A stretch of DNA of 52,547 bases from an uncultured Verrucomicrobiota bacterium (GCA_903907925.1 CAIVQB010000078.1:1-52547); one strand, 5' to 3'. Shown: positions 17,589-27,354, counted from the stretch's first letter. Notes: generated by a model not told the origin, from the sequence alone. Numbers and translations: made by a program.

Positions 17589-20500
17589 TTATTTCCGAGG
17601 CTTCGGCAGCAGATCGAGCAGCCCTGGTGCCGGCGGCGCATTGGTCTTCGGAGCGCCCGCGGGTGCGTTGGTGTTCTTGCCGCCATTGAGGGCACTGCCG
17701 ATCGAGTTCAGAAGATTGCCCACGGCGTTGGACGGCTTGGATCCGGCGGCGGCATTGGTGTCGGCTGGATGCGTTCCCCCGAGCAACGCGCCGACCGCCG
17801 TGGCGGCACCGCCAGTAGCCTTGTTCAGTGTATCACCCAAACGATTGAGCCCCGAACCCACCGCGGATCCGAGACCCGCGGGAAGCCGGGTGAGGATTCC
17901 TGGAATTGCCAGGGGATCGTAGGACGGTTCCGGTTTGGACAAGGTGCCCTTCATGGTGAGGAAATCCGGAAGTTTCTCGTACTGCCCGCCCTTGGGAACA
18001 GAGACCGAGACCGGCAGGTGCAAGGTCGATTGGCCCAATTCATCGGCCAGCGTGACCTCTCCACGCGTCGTCGCGAGGAAGGCCGCGCTGGAGACCTGCG
18101 CCGAATCGACCTGAATCACGCCCTTCGCGGCGGTGGATTTGAGTTCAATGCTGTCGATCGGTGATTTCGAGATGTTGGGCAGTTGCAATACCGTGGTCAG
18201 GACCGAGGTGAGGGTTCGCAGCAGCGGCGACTGGAGTGCGCTGATCTGGTAATCGAGGCCCTTGGCCGAAAAGGAAACATCGCCGGCGAGCGCCTTTCGC
18301 AATCCGGCCCCGGTCACGCCCGCACCGGTGATCTTGGCTCCTGCGGTAAGCTCGCCGTGGAGATCGACGAGTTCACCACTGAGAAGGCTTGCCGCCACCG
18401 GCTTCACCGGGACACGGGTGGCATCGAGGGACAGGTCATAGGTAAAACCCGGAACACCGAGATTGACGTTGGCCTTGGCGGCAATGGGCGCCCCGTTGAG
18501 CGAGAGGGAGAACGGATCGAGAACGACGCGGTCCTGATCGAGGTGCATGCGCGCGGTCAGGTTGGACACCAACACCTGGCGCAGGTAGATCCGTCCAATC
18601 TTCAGATCCGCGTCAAACTTGCGAACCGGAAGGTGAACCGCGGCGGGTTCGACCGATGGCCCGGACGGGGTCGACGACGCCTTCGGACCGGCCGTTGTCG
18701 CAGCGGCGGGCTTGGGGCCGCCGAAGAGATTGTAAAGGGGCGTGAGGTCGAGGCCGTCGCTGGTCACGCTGACCGTGCTGGCAGGGGCGTTGGCCTGGGC
18801 GAGCTGGAGTTTTCCGCTGACCACGAGTTCGTTGACGGCGTTGGTGGTGGCACCGAGCTGAACGATGAACTTTTGCAGATCCACCACGGTGCCGGCCGCC
18901 ACGGCATCCGCGGTCAATCCGAACTGCAACGGTCGGCGGCCGTCCGGAAGCCCGGGTTCGCTGACCCGCATGTTGGCCACCTTCACCACCGCGTGGGCGA
19001 CGGAATCCTGGCGCAGATCAAACCGGGCGTTGGCGGATCCGTCGATGGCGATCGATACCAGCCGGTTCGGAGCGAGCGGTCCGGCGATCCAGGGTCCGAC
19101 CCCGGCCTCGTTGACGTTCGCCAGCTTCGCCTCGAACTGGCCGTGCTGCAGCGAGGGATCAAACACCCCTTCGATTTCGATGCTGCCTCCGGGCCTGAAG
19201 CCGGATTGAAGATTCAGCGACGACCTCTGGACCTTCACCAGGCCGGGTACCAACTCGATTGTGGCATCCAACCGCGCCTGATAATCGGCAAACGACACCG
19301 ATCCGAGGGTGCCATTCACACCCAACACGCTGATCCCGGTCGAAATATTGGTTGAGCCCGGCTGGCTACGGAACTGCGACGTCACCTTGAGCGAGCCGCT
19401 GGTAAGTTGAGCGGACGCCACCGGAAATACCGACAACGCCAGGGGAAGTTCCACGTCGGCATTGAGCTGGGCGGCGGAACGATCGTTTTCCGGATCGAGC
19501 CGCCCCGATGCGGACAGACGCAGCAGCGGGACGTTGCTCCGGCGCACGTCAACAACGCAGGCATTGATGTCGAGCACCTTGAATCGGTCCAGGCCGCCAC
19601 TGAGGCGTCCGCTGGCGTTCAAATGATCGGTGGTGCCGGCACCGCCCGAAACGGTGCCGTCTTTGAGCTCCAGCGTGCCGGTCAGCGCCAGATTCCGTCC
19701 GTCGTTCTGCGCGGCGAGAGTGAGGCTCGCGTTCACCGTGCCGGTGGGGCCGTTGGTACCCAGCAGGGATTTCCACGTCGCCAAATTCAAACCGGTCAAC
19801 GCCAGCGAATAATTGGCCTCGCGGAATCCGGGCCGGGCGTCCTTCCACGAGAGATTCATCGGCCGGTCGAGAGAACCGTCCACCAGTGTGGCCCCGGCCT
19901 GGCTGACCGTGAGATTCGCACGATCCACCAGGACACTTCCCTCACCGAGGTTGAACAGCGATTGCCAGTCAAACTCCGCTTCAACCACCGGCGTGACGCG
20001 TCCCGGGAGACTCACGGAGACCTCGTGCGCGGAAAACTTTCCCGACACAACGAACACGGCACCGCCCTGCGAGATATCAACCCGGCCCGCCACCTGGACG
20101 GCGCTGCGGCCGAAATCCACACCGGCAACGCCACCCATCAGGTCCAGCACCCGGCGATCCACGCCGGAAAGTTCATAACTGATGCGGGCCTCCTGCCGGG
20201 CGAAATCGTAGGGACCGGTGAGGACAAGCCGCGCCAGATCCTCCTTTTGTCGCCGGACCACCAGCCGGATTTGGCGGATCTCCGGCGCGTGAACGTCGAC
20301 GTCCAGCGCGACCGCCACGTCGGCGAGATCCTTGAACCCTCCCGATGCACCGGACAACGTGGTGTTGACCGAGCCGCTCATCGAAACCGGACCCAGCCGG
20401 GAATCGACGGTGAAATCAATCGAACCGGCGGTCTTGAAGGAAATCCGGTTGGTCGCCGCCTGGGTTTCGGTTCCCTCAGCGGCCACCGTCAGTTTGCCCG

Positions 20501-21086
20501 AACCTCCATTTTCGAGGTGGTCCAGCCCCAACTGGATTCCCGTGATCTCCAACCCCGATGAAACCCCGTTGGTGGCGTTGCGAGTGATGCGGACCCGTCC
20601 GTCCTTCACCACCACGCCTTTGAAATGGAGGCGGGGTGCCGCGGTAGTTGCCCCGGCGGGTTTCTCCGGCGACTTGGGCAGACTGGCGAGCCAGCGGGAT
20701 AGATTGCTGGACCCGTCGGGGTGGGTGACAAGATCGACCTCGGGATTCTCCACCAGCACCTCATCCAACCGGATGTCGCCGGAAAGAATGTCGAACAGGC
20801 CGTAGCGAACCCGCAGGTGCTCGATCGTGACCAGCGGCTCGGCCCCATTCGGACGCAGCTCGACCTTGCGGAGTTCCAGGCCGGAAAACGGGCTCAGCGA
20901 AATGTCGCCCGCAGACAATGCCGCATTGAGCGTACCCCCGGCCCACGGAAGAACCACGGCACGGACGAAGACGCCACTCGTCACCACGAAATAGGCAACC
21001 ACCAGCGCGGCGGCCAGGATGCCAAAGAACTTCTGCTTCGTTTTCCGGGAGCGTCGGGTGCGGGTTCGAGTTTCAGATTGAGCCAT
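17589..21086 (-). CDS. AsmA-like envelope protein
   Basis: A 1165-residue protein started at ATG 21086-21084. An N-terminal basic tail is followed by one helix (about 20-38) and a very long beta-rich periplasmic region. Repeating patterns such as 'LRKVELRPNGAEPLVTIEHL', 'GDIRLDEVLVENPEVDLV' and C-terminal 'VSFSAKGLDYQISALQSPLL' with 'LHLPVSVSVPKGGQYEKLPD' fit AsmA/DUF748-type bridge proteins that move lipids between membranes. The C-terminus is Gly/Ala/Asn-rich low complexity. The upstream extension to 21323 lies in the FolE2 3' end and is unlikely to be coding. No Shine-Dalgarno is visible. Confidence 0.85.
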   Translation of the reverse strand: MAQSETRTRTRRSRKTKQKFFGILAAALVVAYFVVTSGVFVRAVVLPWAGGTLNAALSAGDISLSPFSGLELRKVELRPNGAEPLVTIEHLRVRYGLFDILSGDIRLDEVLVENPEVDLVTHPDGSSNLSRWLASLPKSPEKPAGATTAAPRLHFKGVVVKDGRVRITRNATNGVSSGLEITGIQLGLDHLENGGSGKLTVAAEGTETQAATNRISFKTAGSIDFTVDSRLGPVSMSGSVNTTLSGASGGFKDLADVAVALDVDVHAPEIRQIRLVVRRQKEDLARLVLTGPYDFARQEARISYELSGVDRRVLDLMGGVAGVDFGRSAVQVAGRVDISQGGAVFVVSGKFSAHEVSVSLPGRVTPVVEAEFDWQSLFNLGEGSVLVDRANLTVSQAGATLVDGSLDRPMNLSWKDARPGFREANYSLALTGLNLATWKSLLGTNGPTGTVNASLTLAAQNDGRNLALTGTLELKDGTVSGGAGTTDHLNASGRLSGGLDRFKVLDINACVVDVRRSNVPLLRLSASGRLDPENDRSAAQLNADVELPLALSVFPVASAQLTSGSLKVTSQFRSQPGSTNISTGISVLGVNGTLGSVSFADYQARLDATIELVPGLVKVQRSSLNLQSGFRPGGSIEIEGVFDPSLQHGQFEAKLANVNEAGVGPWIAGPLAPNRLVSIAIDGSANARFDLRQDSVAHAVVKVANMRVSEPGLPDGRRPLQFGLTADAVAAGTVVDLQKFIVQLGATTNAVNELVVSGKLQLAQANAPASTVSVTSDGLDLTPLYNLFGGPKPAAATTAGPKASSTPSGPSVEPAAVHLPVRKFDADLKIGRIYLRQVLVSNLTARMHLDQDRVVLDPFSLSLNGAPIAAKANVNLGVPGFTYDLSLDATRVPVKPVAASLLSGELVDLHGELTAGAKITGAGVTGAGLRKALAGDVSFSAKGLDYQISALQSPLLRTLTSVLTTVLQLPNISKSPIDSIELKSTAAKGVIQVDSAQVSSAAFLATTRGEVTLADELGQSTLHLPVSVSVPKGGQYEKLPDFLTMKGTLSKPEPSYDPLAIPGILTRLPAGLGSAVGSGLNRLGDTLNKATGGAATAVGALLGGTHPADTNAAAGSKPSNAVGNLLNSIGSALNGGKNTNAPAGAPKTNAPPAPGLLDLLPKPRK

Positions 21087-21127
21087 AGGGGAATCGGAAC
21101 GGAATCGGATTGATCCCGGGCGCGGAG

Positions 21128-21156
21128 GATAAAGCAGATCCCCGCATTTGTGGCAA
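21128..21156 (-). promoter_or_regulatory. Possible sigma-70-type promoter of AsmA-like gene
   Basis: On the minus strand TTGCCA (21156-21151) is followed after 17 bases by TTTATC (21133-21128), about 40 nt upstream of the AsmA-like start. The -35 is close to consensus and the -10 is weak. It lies in the 124-nt gap after folE2. Confidence 0.3.
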
Positions 21157-21210
21157 TTCTGGTGTTGAACCGAACCGGGAGGCCCCGTGATGCCCGCGTC
21201 CGCCCGGAGC

Positions 21211-22059
21211 CTATTCCTTCTCGATGCAGGCGTAGGCGTTGTGGTTGTGGATGCTTTCCTGGTTTTCCGCCTCCACACGGTACCAGGTGATTTCCGGCCG
21301 TTCGTTGAGCCGGACGGCCACATTGCGGACCAGATCCTCGACGAACACCGGGTTTTCGTATGCCCGTTCCGTCACCGCCTTCTCATCCTCCCGCTTGAGC
21401 AGGGAATACATCTCGCTGCTGCCGGACCGTTCGATCAACGCGATCAAATCCTCAATCCAGACGATCGTGTCGGACTTCACCACCACCGTCACCTCGCCCC
21501 GCTGATTGTGGGCACCATACCGGGCAATGGCTTTGGAACAGGGACACAGGGTCGTGACATTGACCTTCACGGTCAGCAGGAATTCGAGATCGGATCCGCT
21601 CAACGAAGCGTCGAAACGAACGGTGTAGTCCATCATTCCCTCCCGGCCGGACACCGGTGCCTTCTTTAAGAGGAAGAACGGGAATTCCATTTCCAGGTGG
21701 GCGTTGCTGGCCTTCAGCCGTTCCTGCATCGCCCGGAGGATGTCGGGAATGTTTTCGACGTGAATCACCGATCCGTGAGCATTGAGCACTTCGATAAACC
21801 GGCTCATATGGGTGCCTTTGAACTCGCGGGGAAGATCGACAAACAGGCCCACGGTCGCGACCGTGTTCTGAAGGGTGTCGCAGTTCTTGTCGCGGACCTG
21901 CACCGGAAACCGCAGGGCGCGGACCCCGACCTTGTCGATCCGCAGGTTGCGATGATCCGGCTCACTCTGCTTGTCGGTCAATGGTATGACCGCCGGGCGC
22001 GGCACAACCGGGGCGGGCGGAGGAATGCGGGGCATCGGGTTCATCGGATTTTGCTTCAT
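21211..22059 (-). CDS. folE2: GTP cyclohydrolase IB
   Basis: A 282-residue enzyme converting GTP to dihydroneopterin triphosphate for folate or queuosine-type pathways. The start chosen is ATG 22059; a second at 22044 is possible because the N-terminus is Pro-rich. FolE2 motifs are 'REFKGTHMSRFIEVLN' (about residues 78-93), 'LCPCSKAIARYGAHNQRG' (171-188, containing the metal-associated Cys) and the C-terminal 'QESIHNHNAYACIEKE'. FolE2 enzymes can use metals other than zinc and are often zinc-starvation isozymes; a COG0523 GTPase lies three genes downstream, a combination seen with zinc-limited metabolism. No Zur box was identified. Confidence 0.95.
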   Translation of the reverse strand: MKQNPMNPMPRIPPPAPVVPRPAVIPLTDKQSEPDHRNLRIDKVGVRALRFPVQVRDKNCDTLQNTVATVGLFVDLPREFKGTHMSRFIEVLNAHGSVIHVENIPDILRAMQERLKASNAHLEMEFPFFLLKKAPVSGREGMMDYTVRFDASLSGSDLEFLLTVKVNVTTLCPCSKAIARYGAHNQRGEVTVVVKSDTIVWIEDLIALIERSGSSEMYSLLKREDEKAVTERAYENPVFVEDLVRNVAVRLNERPEITWYRVEAENQESIHNHNAYACIEKE

Positions 22060-22237
22060 TTCGAAGGATCGGAAATCGTACCACGCGCCCGCCATCCCGC
22101 AAAACCTTGTTTCGAACCCACGTCCCGATGCGTCGCCAAACAAAGATCCCGGGTTTCCTCGTAACCGCAAGGCAGGGAGCCCGGTCTAGGCCAGTGTTCA
22201 TCACGCACATTCCAAACTCCATCTCCCGGTCCCACCC

Positions 22238-22840
22238 ATGAAACGATCCTCCCTCCTGCCCCTGTTGGTCGGTGCCGCAGTGCTCCTCAGCCCGGCTCTG
22301 GAACCGATTTTCGCGCAAGACACCGCTCCGGCCACTCCTCCCCCGCAGGGAAACGCCAACGGGGGTGGTCCTGGAGGTGGCGGCCCGGGCGGCGGAGGCG
22401 GGCGTGGTAACTTCGATCCCGCCCAGATGCGGCAACGCATGATGGAGCGGATCCGTGAACAACTTGGCATCAAGGATGATGCGGAATGGGCGGTCATCGA
22501 AGCCCGGGTCAACAAAATCAATGAATTCCGGTTCGCGAACATGGGTCGCGGCTTCGGCGGCGGCCGTCCTCCCGGCGGTGGTGGTGGTGGCGGACAGGGT
22601 CAGGGGCAAGGCGGACGGCGTGGCGGCGGGTTTGGTGGACCGCCCAATCCGGATGCCGAGGCCCTCCAGGCGGCACTCGATTCCGGCGCTTCCGCCGAAG
22701 ACATCAAGGCCAAGCTGACCGCCTATCGCGCCGCGACGAAGGAGAAGGAAGCCCAACTGGAAAAAGCCCAGGACGAGCTCCGTCAGTTGTTGTCGGTCAA
22801 GCAGGAGGCGAACGCCGTTCTGCTCGGACTTCTCAAGTAA
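22238..22840 (+). CDS. Gly-rich secreted protein, Spy/LTXXQ-like helical core
   Basis: A 200-residue exported protein with a signal peptide (1 to about 26, ending IFAQ). Gly-rich tracts at about 42-57 and 100-134 surround helical parts: 'MRQRMMERIREQLGIKDDAE' and the charged C-terminal helix 'TKEKEAQLEKAQDELRQLL'. The helical pattern resembles Spy/CpxP-type periplasmic proteins, though I see no exact LTxxQ motif. It lies 80 nt before gspE on the same strand, so a link with secretion is possible but not shown. The gene is divergent from folE2 across a 178-nt spacer. Confidence 0.75.
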   Translation: MKRSSLLPLLVGAAVLLSPALEPIFAQDTAPATPPPQGNANGGGPGGGGPGGGGGRGNFDPAQMRQRMMERIREQLGIKDDAEWAVIEARVNKINEFRFANMGRGFGGGRPPGGGGGGGQGQGQGGRRGGGFGGPPNPDAEALQAALDSGASAEDIKAKLTAYRAATKEKEAQLEKAQDELRQLLSVKQEANAVLLGLLK

Positions 22841-22920
22841 CCGGCCGGCTGACCGGCATCATGACTGTGGGCGGGATCCTTGGGACCCCGCACCCGAAAT
22901 CCATCGCTATCCCCCGTCCC

Positions 22921-24699
22921 ATGGCCGACGCCGTATCCTCGGATTCCCTGCTGGAGCGAATGATTGCCGACCGGCAATTGTCGACCGCCGACGCGGCCGC
23001 CTACCGACGCTTCCGCGCCTCCAACACACCGGCCTCAACTGACGGTGCAGAACCGGCCGAAACGGACGTACTCCAGTGGCTCGCCCAGGAGTACGATGTC
23101 CCGTTCCAGGCACTGGAAGAGGTCGTGACCGACCGCCAGGTGTTGGCGCTGTTCCCCGCCCGCATCCTGTTGAAGGAGGAACTGCTCCCGCTCCGCCGGG
23201 ACAATGGGACGATCGAAATCGCCACCTGCCGGCTGTTCGCCACGCGGGGTCTGGACGCCCTTCGGACGCTGACCGGTCTCCGACTGCAGCCCGTGCTGGC
23301 TCCCCGCGAGGCCATTCAGCGGGAGATGAAGAAAAACCTCGGCGTCGGCGCCGACACCATCGGCACGCTCGATGAGGAAAAAGCCATCCAGGTGGTGGAT
23401 GACAACGCCGAGGACACCAACCTCGACGCGGGTGCCGAGGACGAGGCATCCATCATCCGGTTCGTCAACCAGGTGCTCAAGGATGCCATCGAACTTCGCG
23501 CGTCGGACATTCATCTCGAACCGTTCGAGGATGAATTCCGGATCCGCTACCGCATCGACGGTGAACTTCAGGAGATTCCGGTTCCGCCCCAGTTGAAACA
23601 GTTTCAGCCGGCCATCGTCTCGCGCATCAAGATCCTCAGTCACCTCAACATCGCCGAAAAGCGGTTGCCTCAGGACGGACGCATCAAGGTCCGCATCGAC
23701 GACAACGAGGTCGACATCCGTGTCTCCATCATTCCGATGCTGCACGGTGAAGCGGTCGTCATGCGGCTCCTCCGCCAGAACTCAACGCTGCGCGGTCTGA
23801 ACGACATCGGTCTGGGTTCACGCGAATTGGAATGCTTCCGTCGCGTATTGAACCTGCCCCACGGCATCGTCCTGGTCACCGGTCCCACTGGCAGCGGCAA
23901 AACCTCGACGCTCTACACGGCGTTGAACGAGATCAATGATGCCGTCCGGAAGATCATCACCATCGAAGACCCGGTGGAATACCAGCTCAAGGGTGTCAAC
24001 CAGATCCAGGTCTCGGAAAAGGCCGGCCTGACCTTCGCCCGCGGCTTGCGATCGATTTTGCGTCACGATCCCGACGTGGTGCTGATCGGTGAAATCCGCG
24101 ATCGCGAAACCGCGCAGATCGCCGTCCAGGCTTCGCTGACCGGCCACTTGGTTTTTTCGACCCTCCACACCAACGACGCTCCAGGAGCACTCACCCGTCT
24201 GGTGGACATGGGCGTTGAACCGTACCTCGTCGCCTCGTCGCTCGAAGCGGTCCTGGCCCAACGTCTCGTCCGCGTTCTTTGCACCCAATGCAAGGTGATC
24301 GACACCTCGCCGACCGCGCGGTCGTTCAAGACACGGCTGGGCATCGACGATACCACACCGCTTTACCGGGGCGTCGGATGTCGCGAATGCCGGAACACCG
24401 GATTCTTCGGCCGGCACGCATTGTTCGAATGGATGGATACCGATGAGGAAATCCGAAGGCTGATTCTGGACAGCGCCTCGACCGACCAGATTCGCGCCGC
24501 CGCACGGGCGGGGGGGATGCGCACCCTGGCCGAGGACGGCTGGCGCCTCGTCGCGCAAGGCATCACCACGGTCGAAGAAGTGCTCGGAGTCACCACCGCC
24601 AAGGAATCGGCGCGGGCGAGCACTCCCACCACCGAGGAAGCCGCCGAGACCGCCGCGGGTGAGGCCCGCTCTGCGGCCGCCAACCGCACCCGAGACTGA
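22921..24699 (+). CDS. gspE: Type II secretion ATPase GspE
   Basis: A 592-residue cytoplasmic hexameric ATPase powering pseudopilus assembly. The N-terminal MshEN/T2SSE_N domain includes 'QWLAQEYDVPFQALEEVV'. Walker A GPTGSGKT is at 321-328, Walker B region 'RHDPDVVLIGEIRDRETA' starts at 381, and the zinc-binding pair CTQC (454-457) and CREC (487-490) is intact. ATG 22921 was preferred because the protein homology begins there; an in-frame ATG at 22861 would add 20 residues of weak coding character. It leads the T2SS operon, with gspF 9 nt downstream. Confidence 0.95.
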   Translation: MADAVSSDSLLERMIADRQLSTADAAAYRRFRASNTPASTDGAEPAETDVLQWLAQEYDVPFQALEEVVTDRQVLALFPARILLKEELLPLRRDNGTIEIATCRLFATRGLDALRTLTGLRLQPVLAPREAIQREMKKNLGVGADTIGTLDEEKAIQVVDDNAEDTNLDAGAEDEASIIRFVNQVLKDAIELRASDIHLEPFEDEFRIRYRIDGELQEIPVPPQLKQFQPAIVSRIKILSHLNIAEKRLPQDGRIKVRIDDNEVDIRVSIIPMLHGEAVVMRLLRQNSTLRGLNDIGLGSRELECFRRVLNLPHGIVLVTGPTGSGKTSTLYTALNEINDAVRKIITIEDPVEYQLKGVNQIQVSEKAGLTFARGLRSILRHDPDVVLIGEIRDRETAQIAVQASLTGHLVFSTLHTNDAPGALTRLVDMGVEPYLVASSLEAVLAQRLVRVLCTQCKVIDTSPTARSFKTRLGIDDTTPLYRGVGCRECRNTGFFGRHALFEWMDTDEEIRRLILDSASTDQIRAAARAGGMRTLAEDGWRLVAQGITTVEEVLGVTTAKESARASTPTTEEAAETAAGEARSAAANRTRD

Positions 24700-24708
24700 T
24701 CCCACGCC

Positions 24709-25950
24709 ATGCCCACCTTCCAGTACCGGGCTCTTCAGGCGGACGGTCGTATTGCCGACGGAATGCTCGACGCCGGCAGCCGGCCGGACGCGATGCGTCA
24801 GATTGAACTGCGCGGTCTGCGGCCGGTCAGTCTTTCGGAATCCAAGACCGGCACCCGCGGCGGAGCCAAGCCGGCCGCCACCGGTCGTGCGCGGTTCTCA
24901 ATCGGTCCCGCCCGCGTGACCTCGGCGGACCTCGAGAATTTCACCCGGTTGTTGTCGAGCCTTCTCGCCGCCGGCGTGCCGTTGAGCCGTGCCTTGGTGA
25001 TCCTCTGCAAGGAGGCCTCCACCCCGGTGGCCGGCGCAAAGTGGAAGGAAATCCACGGCCTTGTGGTCGACGGCATGTCCCTGGCCAATGCGATGGCCCG
25101 TTCCCCGGATACTTTTCCGAAGGTTTACACCGCGATGGTGGAGGCAGGCGAAGCGGGCGGATTCCTGGATGTCGTCCTGGCGCAGATCGCCGACTTCCAG
25201 TCCCGCGAGAAGGATCTCCGCTCCAAGGTCACCACGGCGATGATCTATCCGTGCATCCTGCTGCTGCTGGCGTTGGTGGTCCTGACCGTTCTCCTCGTCT
25301 TCTTCATTCCTAAGTTTCAAAAAGTGTTCAGCAGTGTCCACGGCTCGCTGCCGTTGATCACCCAGATCATCATCAGTGCCAGTCACATTCTCCGATCCTA
25401 CGGCCTGCTGGTTCTGGCGGGCTTCGTTCTCGCCGGATTCCTCATTCGCACCTGGTTCCTTTCGCCGGACGGACGCCGCGTCTGGGAAGGACTGACCCTT
25501 CGTGCGCCGCTGGTGGGTCCCTTGATTGCCCGTTTCGCCATGGCCCGCTTCTGCCGGATGCTCGGCACCTTGATCGGTGCGGATGTCCCGCTGGTCCAGG
25601 CCCTGAACGTTTCACGACGCTCCATCGGCAACCAGATCCTCGTCGATGCCGTGGCCCGCTCCATCGACCAGGTGCAGCAGGGCGGCCGGTTGGGGCAAAG
25701 CCTTGCCGAGTGCAAGACGCTGTTCAGCGGGTCGGTGATGGAAATGATCTCGGTCGCCGAGGAAAGCGGGCGCCTCGACGTCGAACTGGTCCGCATTGCC
25801 AATGTCACCGAGGGTGAACTCGATCGGAACCTCAAGACCGCCGTGGCCCTCGCCGAGCCGCTGATGTTGTTCCTGATTGCCGGCTTTATCGGATTCATCT
25901 TCATCGGCATGCTTCTCCCCGTCTTCTCCCTTCAAGATTACATCAAATGA
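24709..25950 (+). CDS. gspF: Type II secretion inner-membrane protein GspF
   Basis: A 413-residue polytopic protein with two T2SSF domains. The first starts near residue 75 ('LENFTRLLSSLLAAGVPLSR') and the second near 280 ('ARFCRMLGTLIGADVPLVQA'). Three membrane segments are visible: 'YPCILLLLALVVLTVLLVFF', the helix around 'LLVLAGFVLAGFLIR', and C-terminal 'PLMLFLIAGFIGFIFIGMLL'. GspF is the platform protein that couples GspE to pseudopilin extraction. The N-terminal 'MPTFQYRALQADGRIADGML' is typical. Confidence 0.95.
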   Translation: MPTFQYRALQADGRIADGMLDAGSRPDAMRQIELRGLRPVSLSESKTGTRGGAKPAATGRARFSIGPARVTSADLENFTRLLSSLLAAGVPLSRALVILCKEASTPVAGAKWKEIHGLVVDGMSLANAMARSPDTFPKVYTAMVEAGEAGGFLDVVLAQIADFQSREKDLRSKVTTAMIYPCILLLLALVVLTVLLVFFIPKFQKVFSSVHGSLPLITQIIISASHILRSYGLLVLAGFVLAGFLIRTWFLSPDGRRVWEGLTLRAPLVGPLIARFAMARFCRMLGTLIGADVPLVQALNVSRRSIGNQILVDAVARSIDQVQQGGRLGQSLAECKTLFSGSVMEMISVAEESGRLDVELVRIANVTEGELDRNLKTAVALAEPLMLFLIAGFIGFIFIGMLLPVFSLQDYIK

Positions 25951-25963
25951 CCCCACGCGTCCC

Positions 25964-26419
25964 ATGAGCCCTCTCCATTGCAACCGGTCCTCCACCCACG
26001 TTTCGCCCGCGGCGCGACGCCTTCGCCGGCGCGCCTTCACGCTGGTGGAAATGCTGCTCGTCATCACCATCATCGGCATTCTTGCCGCCCTCGTGGTTCC
26101 CAAGATGATGGGCCGAAGCGAGCAGGCGCGCCAGGCGGCCGCCCGCGCCGACATCGCCGCCATCAAGACCTCGCTCGATTCCTTCGAAGTCGACAACGGC
26201 TACTATCCCAAGAGTCTGCAGGACCTGATCCAACCACCGCGCGACGCGCGCAACTGGCACGGACCTTATCTCGACAAGCTCCCGCAGGATCCCTGGGGCT
26301 TCGACTACCTCTACGCCCAGCCCGGCCGCCACAACGCGACCTCCTATGACCTGTCGTCGGTCGGACCCGACGGCAAGGCCGGAACCGACGATGATTTTGG
26401 CAACTGGACATCCAAGTAA
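25964..26419 (+). CDS. gspG: Major pseudopilin GspG
   Basis: A 151-residue prepilin with a basic leader, cleavage motif A/FTLVEM (Ala at -1 rather than the usual Gly), and a hydrophobic N-terminal helix 'LLVITIIGILAALVVPKMMG'. The C-terminal fold has 'YYPKSLQDLI', 'DPWGFDYLY' and the calcium-binding loop 'GPDGKAGTDDDFGNW', which are GspG hallmarks. The chosen ATG 25964 is 13 nt after gspF; an open extension upstream lies inside gspF. It forms the body of the pseudopilus. Confidence 0.93.
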   Translation: MSPLHCNRSSTHVSPAARRLRRRAFTLVEMLLVITIIGILAALVVPKMMGRSEQARQAAARADIAAIKTSLDSFEVDNGYYPKSLQDLIQPPRDARNWHGPYLDKLPQDPWGFDYLYAQPGRHNATSYDLSSVGPDGKAGTDDDFGNWTSK

Positions 26420-26969
26420 CCGGAACCCCGTACGCCGGCAGGGGTTCACCCTGATCGAGATGATTCTCGTTCTGGCCCTGCTGGTGATCGCTGTTTCCAT
26501 GGTTTCTCCCCGCATCGCCGGATTCATCCGCGCACGCGCCCTCGAATCCGAGGCGCGCCGGCTGCTCGCGGTGACCCACGCCGGCCGGTCGCGGGCGGTC
26601 TCCGAGGGTACGGTGGTGGTGGTGTGGCTCGACGAATCCCAGGGGCGGTATGGTCTCGAACAGGAGGTTCCTGGACGCAACGGAGATGCGGCCGCACTGA
26701 TGTTCACGGCCGACCCCAATCTCCAGATCGCGTTCACGACCACTCCCCATTTGCTCGGACAAACCCTGACCAGTCCACTTCCGGCACGCTCGACAGGTGT
26801 CCGGCCGCAGAATCAGCGGAACATGCCCGCCATCCGTCTGTTGCCCGACGGATCGATCGACGTCGAAAGCCCGCAGGCGGTGCGGATCCTGGATCCCGAA
26901 GGCTCCACGCTATGGCTCGTCGAAGGTTCCGACAGGAAACACTATGAGATCCGGACGTCAGACCGGTAA
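26391..26969 (+). CDS. gspH: Minor pseudopilin, GspH-like
   Basis: A 192-residue prepilin with leader motif 'RRQGFTLIEMILVLALLVI' (Gly at -1, Glu5 present). The post-helix part 'ESEARRLLAVTHAGRSRAVS' and an extended beta-rich C-terminus fit GspH. ATG 26391 overlaps gspG by 29 nt, consistent with coupled translation. The minor pseudopilins form the tip complex; the assignment as H rests on order (G-H-I-J-K) and length. Confidence 0.85.
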   Translation: MILATGHPSNRNPVRRQGFTLIEMILVLALLVIAVSMVSPRIAGFIRARALESEARRLLAVTHAGRSRAVSEGTVVVVWLDESQGRYGLEQEVPGRNGDAAALMFTADPNLQIAFTTTPHLLGQTLTSPLPARSTGVRPQNQRNMPAIRLLPDGSIDVESPQAVRILDPEGSTLWLVEGSDRKHYEIRTSDR

Positions 26970-27354
26970 CCGCCGTCGCGCGGCCTACACGCTGGCGGAG
27001 ACGCTCGCCGCGTTGCTGTTTCTCGCCATCGTGATTCCGGCGGCGGTCGAGGCGCTGCACATCGCCAGCCGGGCAGGCACCGTCGCCGCCCGACGCGGTG
27101 TCGCCGCCCGGATTGCCGCGCGGGTCCTGACCGAATCGGTCCTCTATACCAACCAGGATTCCGGGAGTCAGACCGGCCTCGTTTCCGAAGGCCCCGTCGA
27201 CTACCGCTGGACCCTGACCCGACAGACGTGGATCCAGGACGCCGTCCCCCTGCTCACCGCCGAGGTCCGGTTTTCCGCGCAGGGCCAGGAGTCCGCGGTA
27301 CGGATCAGCACCTTGGGAATTCCCAACACCAACACAACGGTGAGCCTCCGATGA
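26944..27354 (+). CDS. gspI: Minor pseudopilin, GspI-like
   Basis: A 136-residue prepilin starting at ATG 26944, overlapping gspH by 26 nt. The leader ends 'RRRAAYTLAETLAALLFLAI': an A/Y-T-L-x-E cleavage site with Ala at -1 and Tyr at +1, somewhat off the canonical G/F. After the helix come 'AARIAARVLTESVLY' and a short beta domain, as in GspI. A longer open frame upstream (from 26797) lies out of frame inside gspH and is not credible. Confidence 0.8.
   Translation: MRSGRQTGNRRRAAYTLAETLAALLFLAIVIPAAVEALHIASRAGTVAARRGVAARIAARVLTESVLYTNQDSGSQTGLVSEGPVDYRWTLTRQTWIQDAVPLLTAEVRFSAQGQESAVRISTLGIPNTNTTVSLR

Noticed and set aside
22060-22237. Riboswitch or Zur box between folE2 and the Gly-rich gene
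   Set aside because: No recognisable conserved aptamer or inverted AT-rich operator is visible in this 178-nt spacer.
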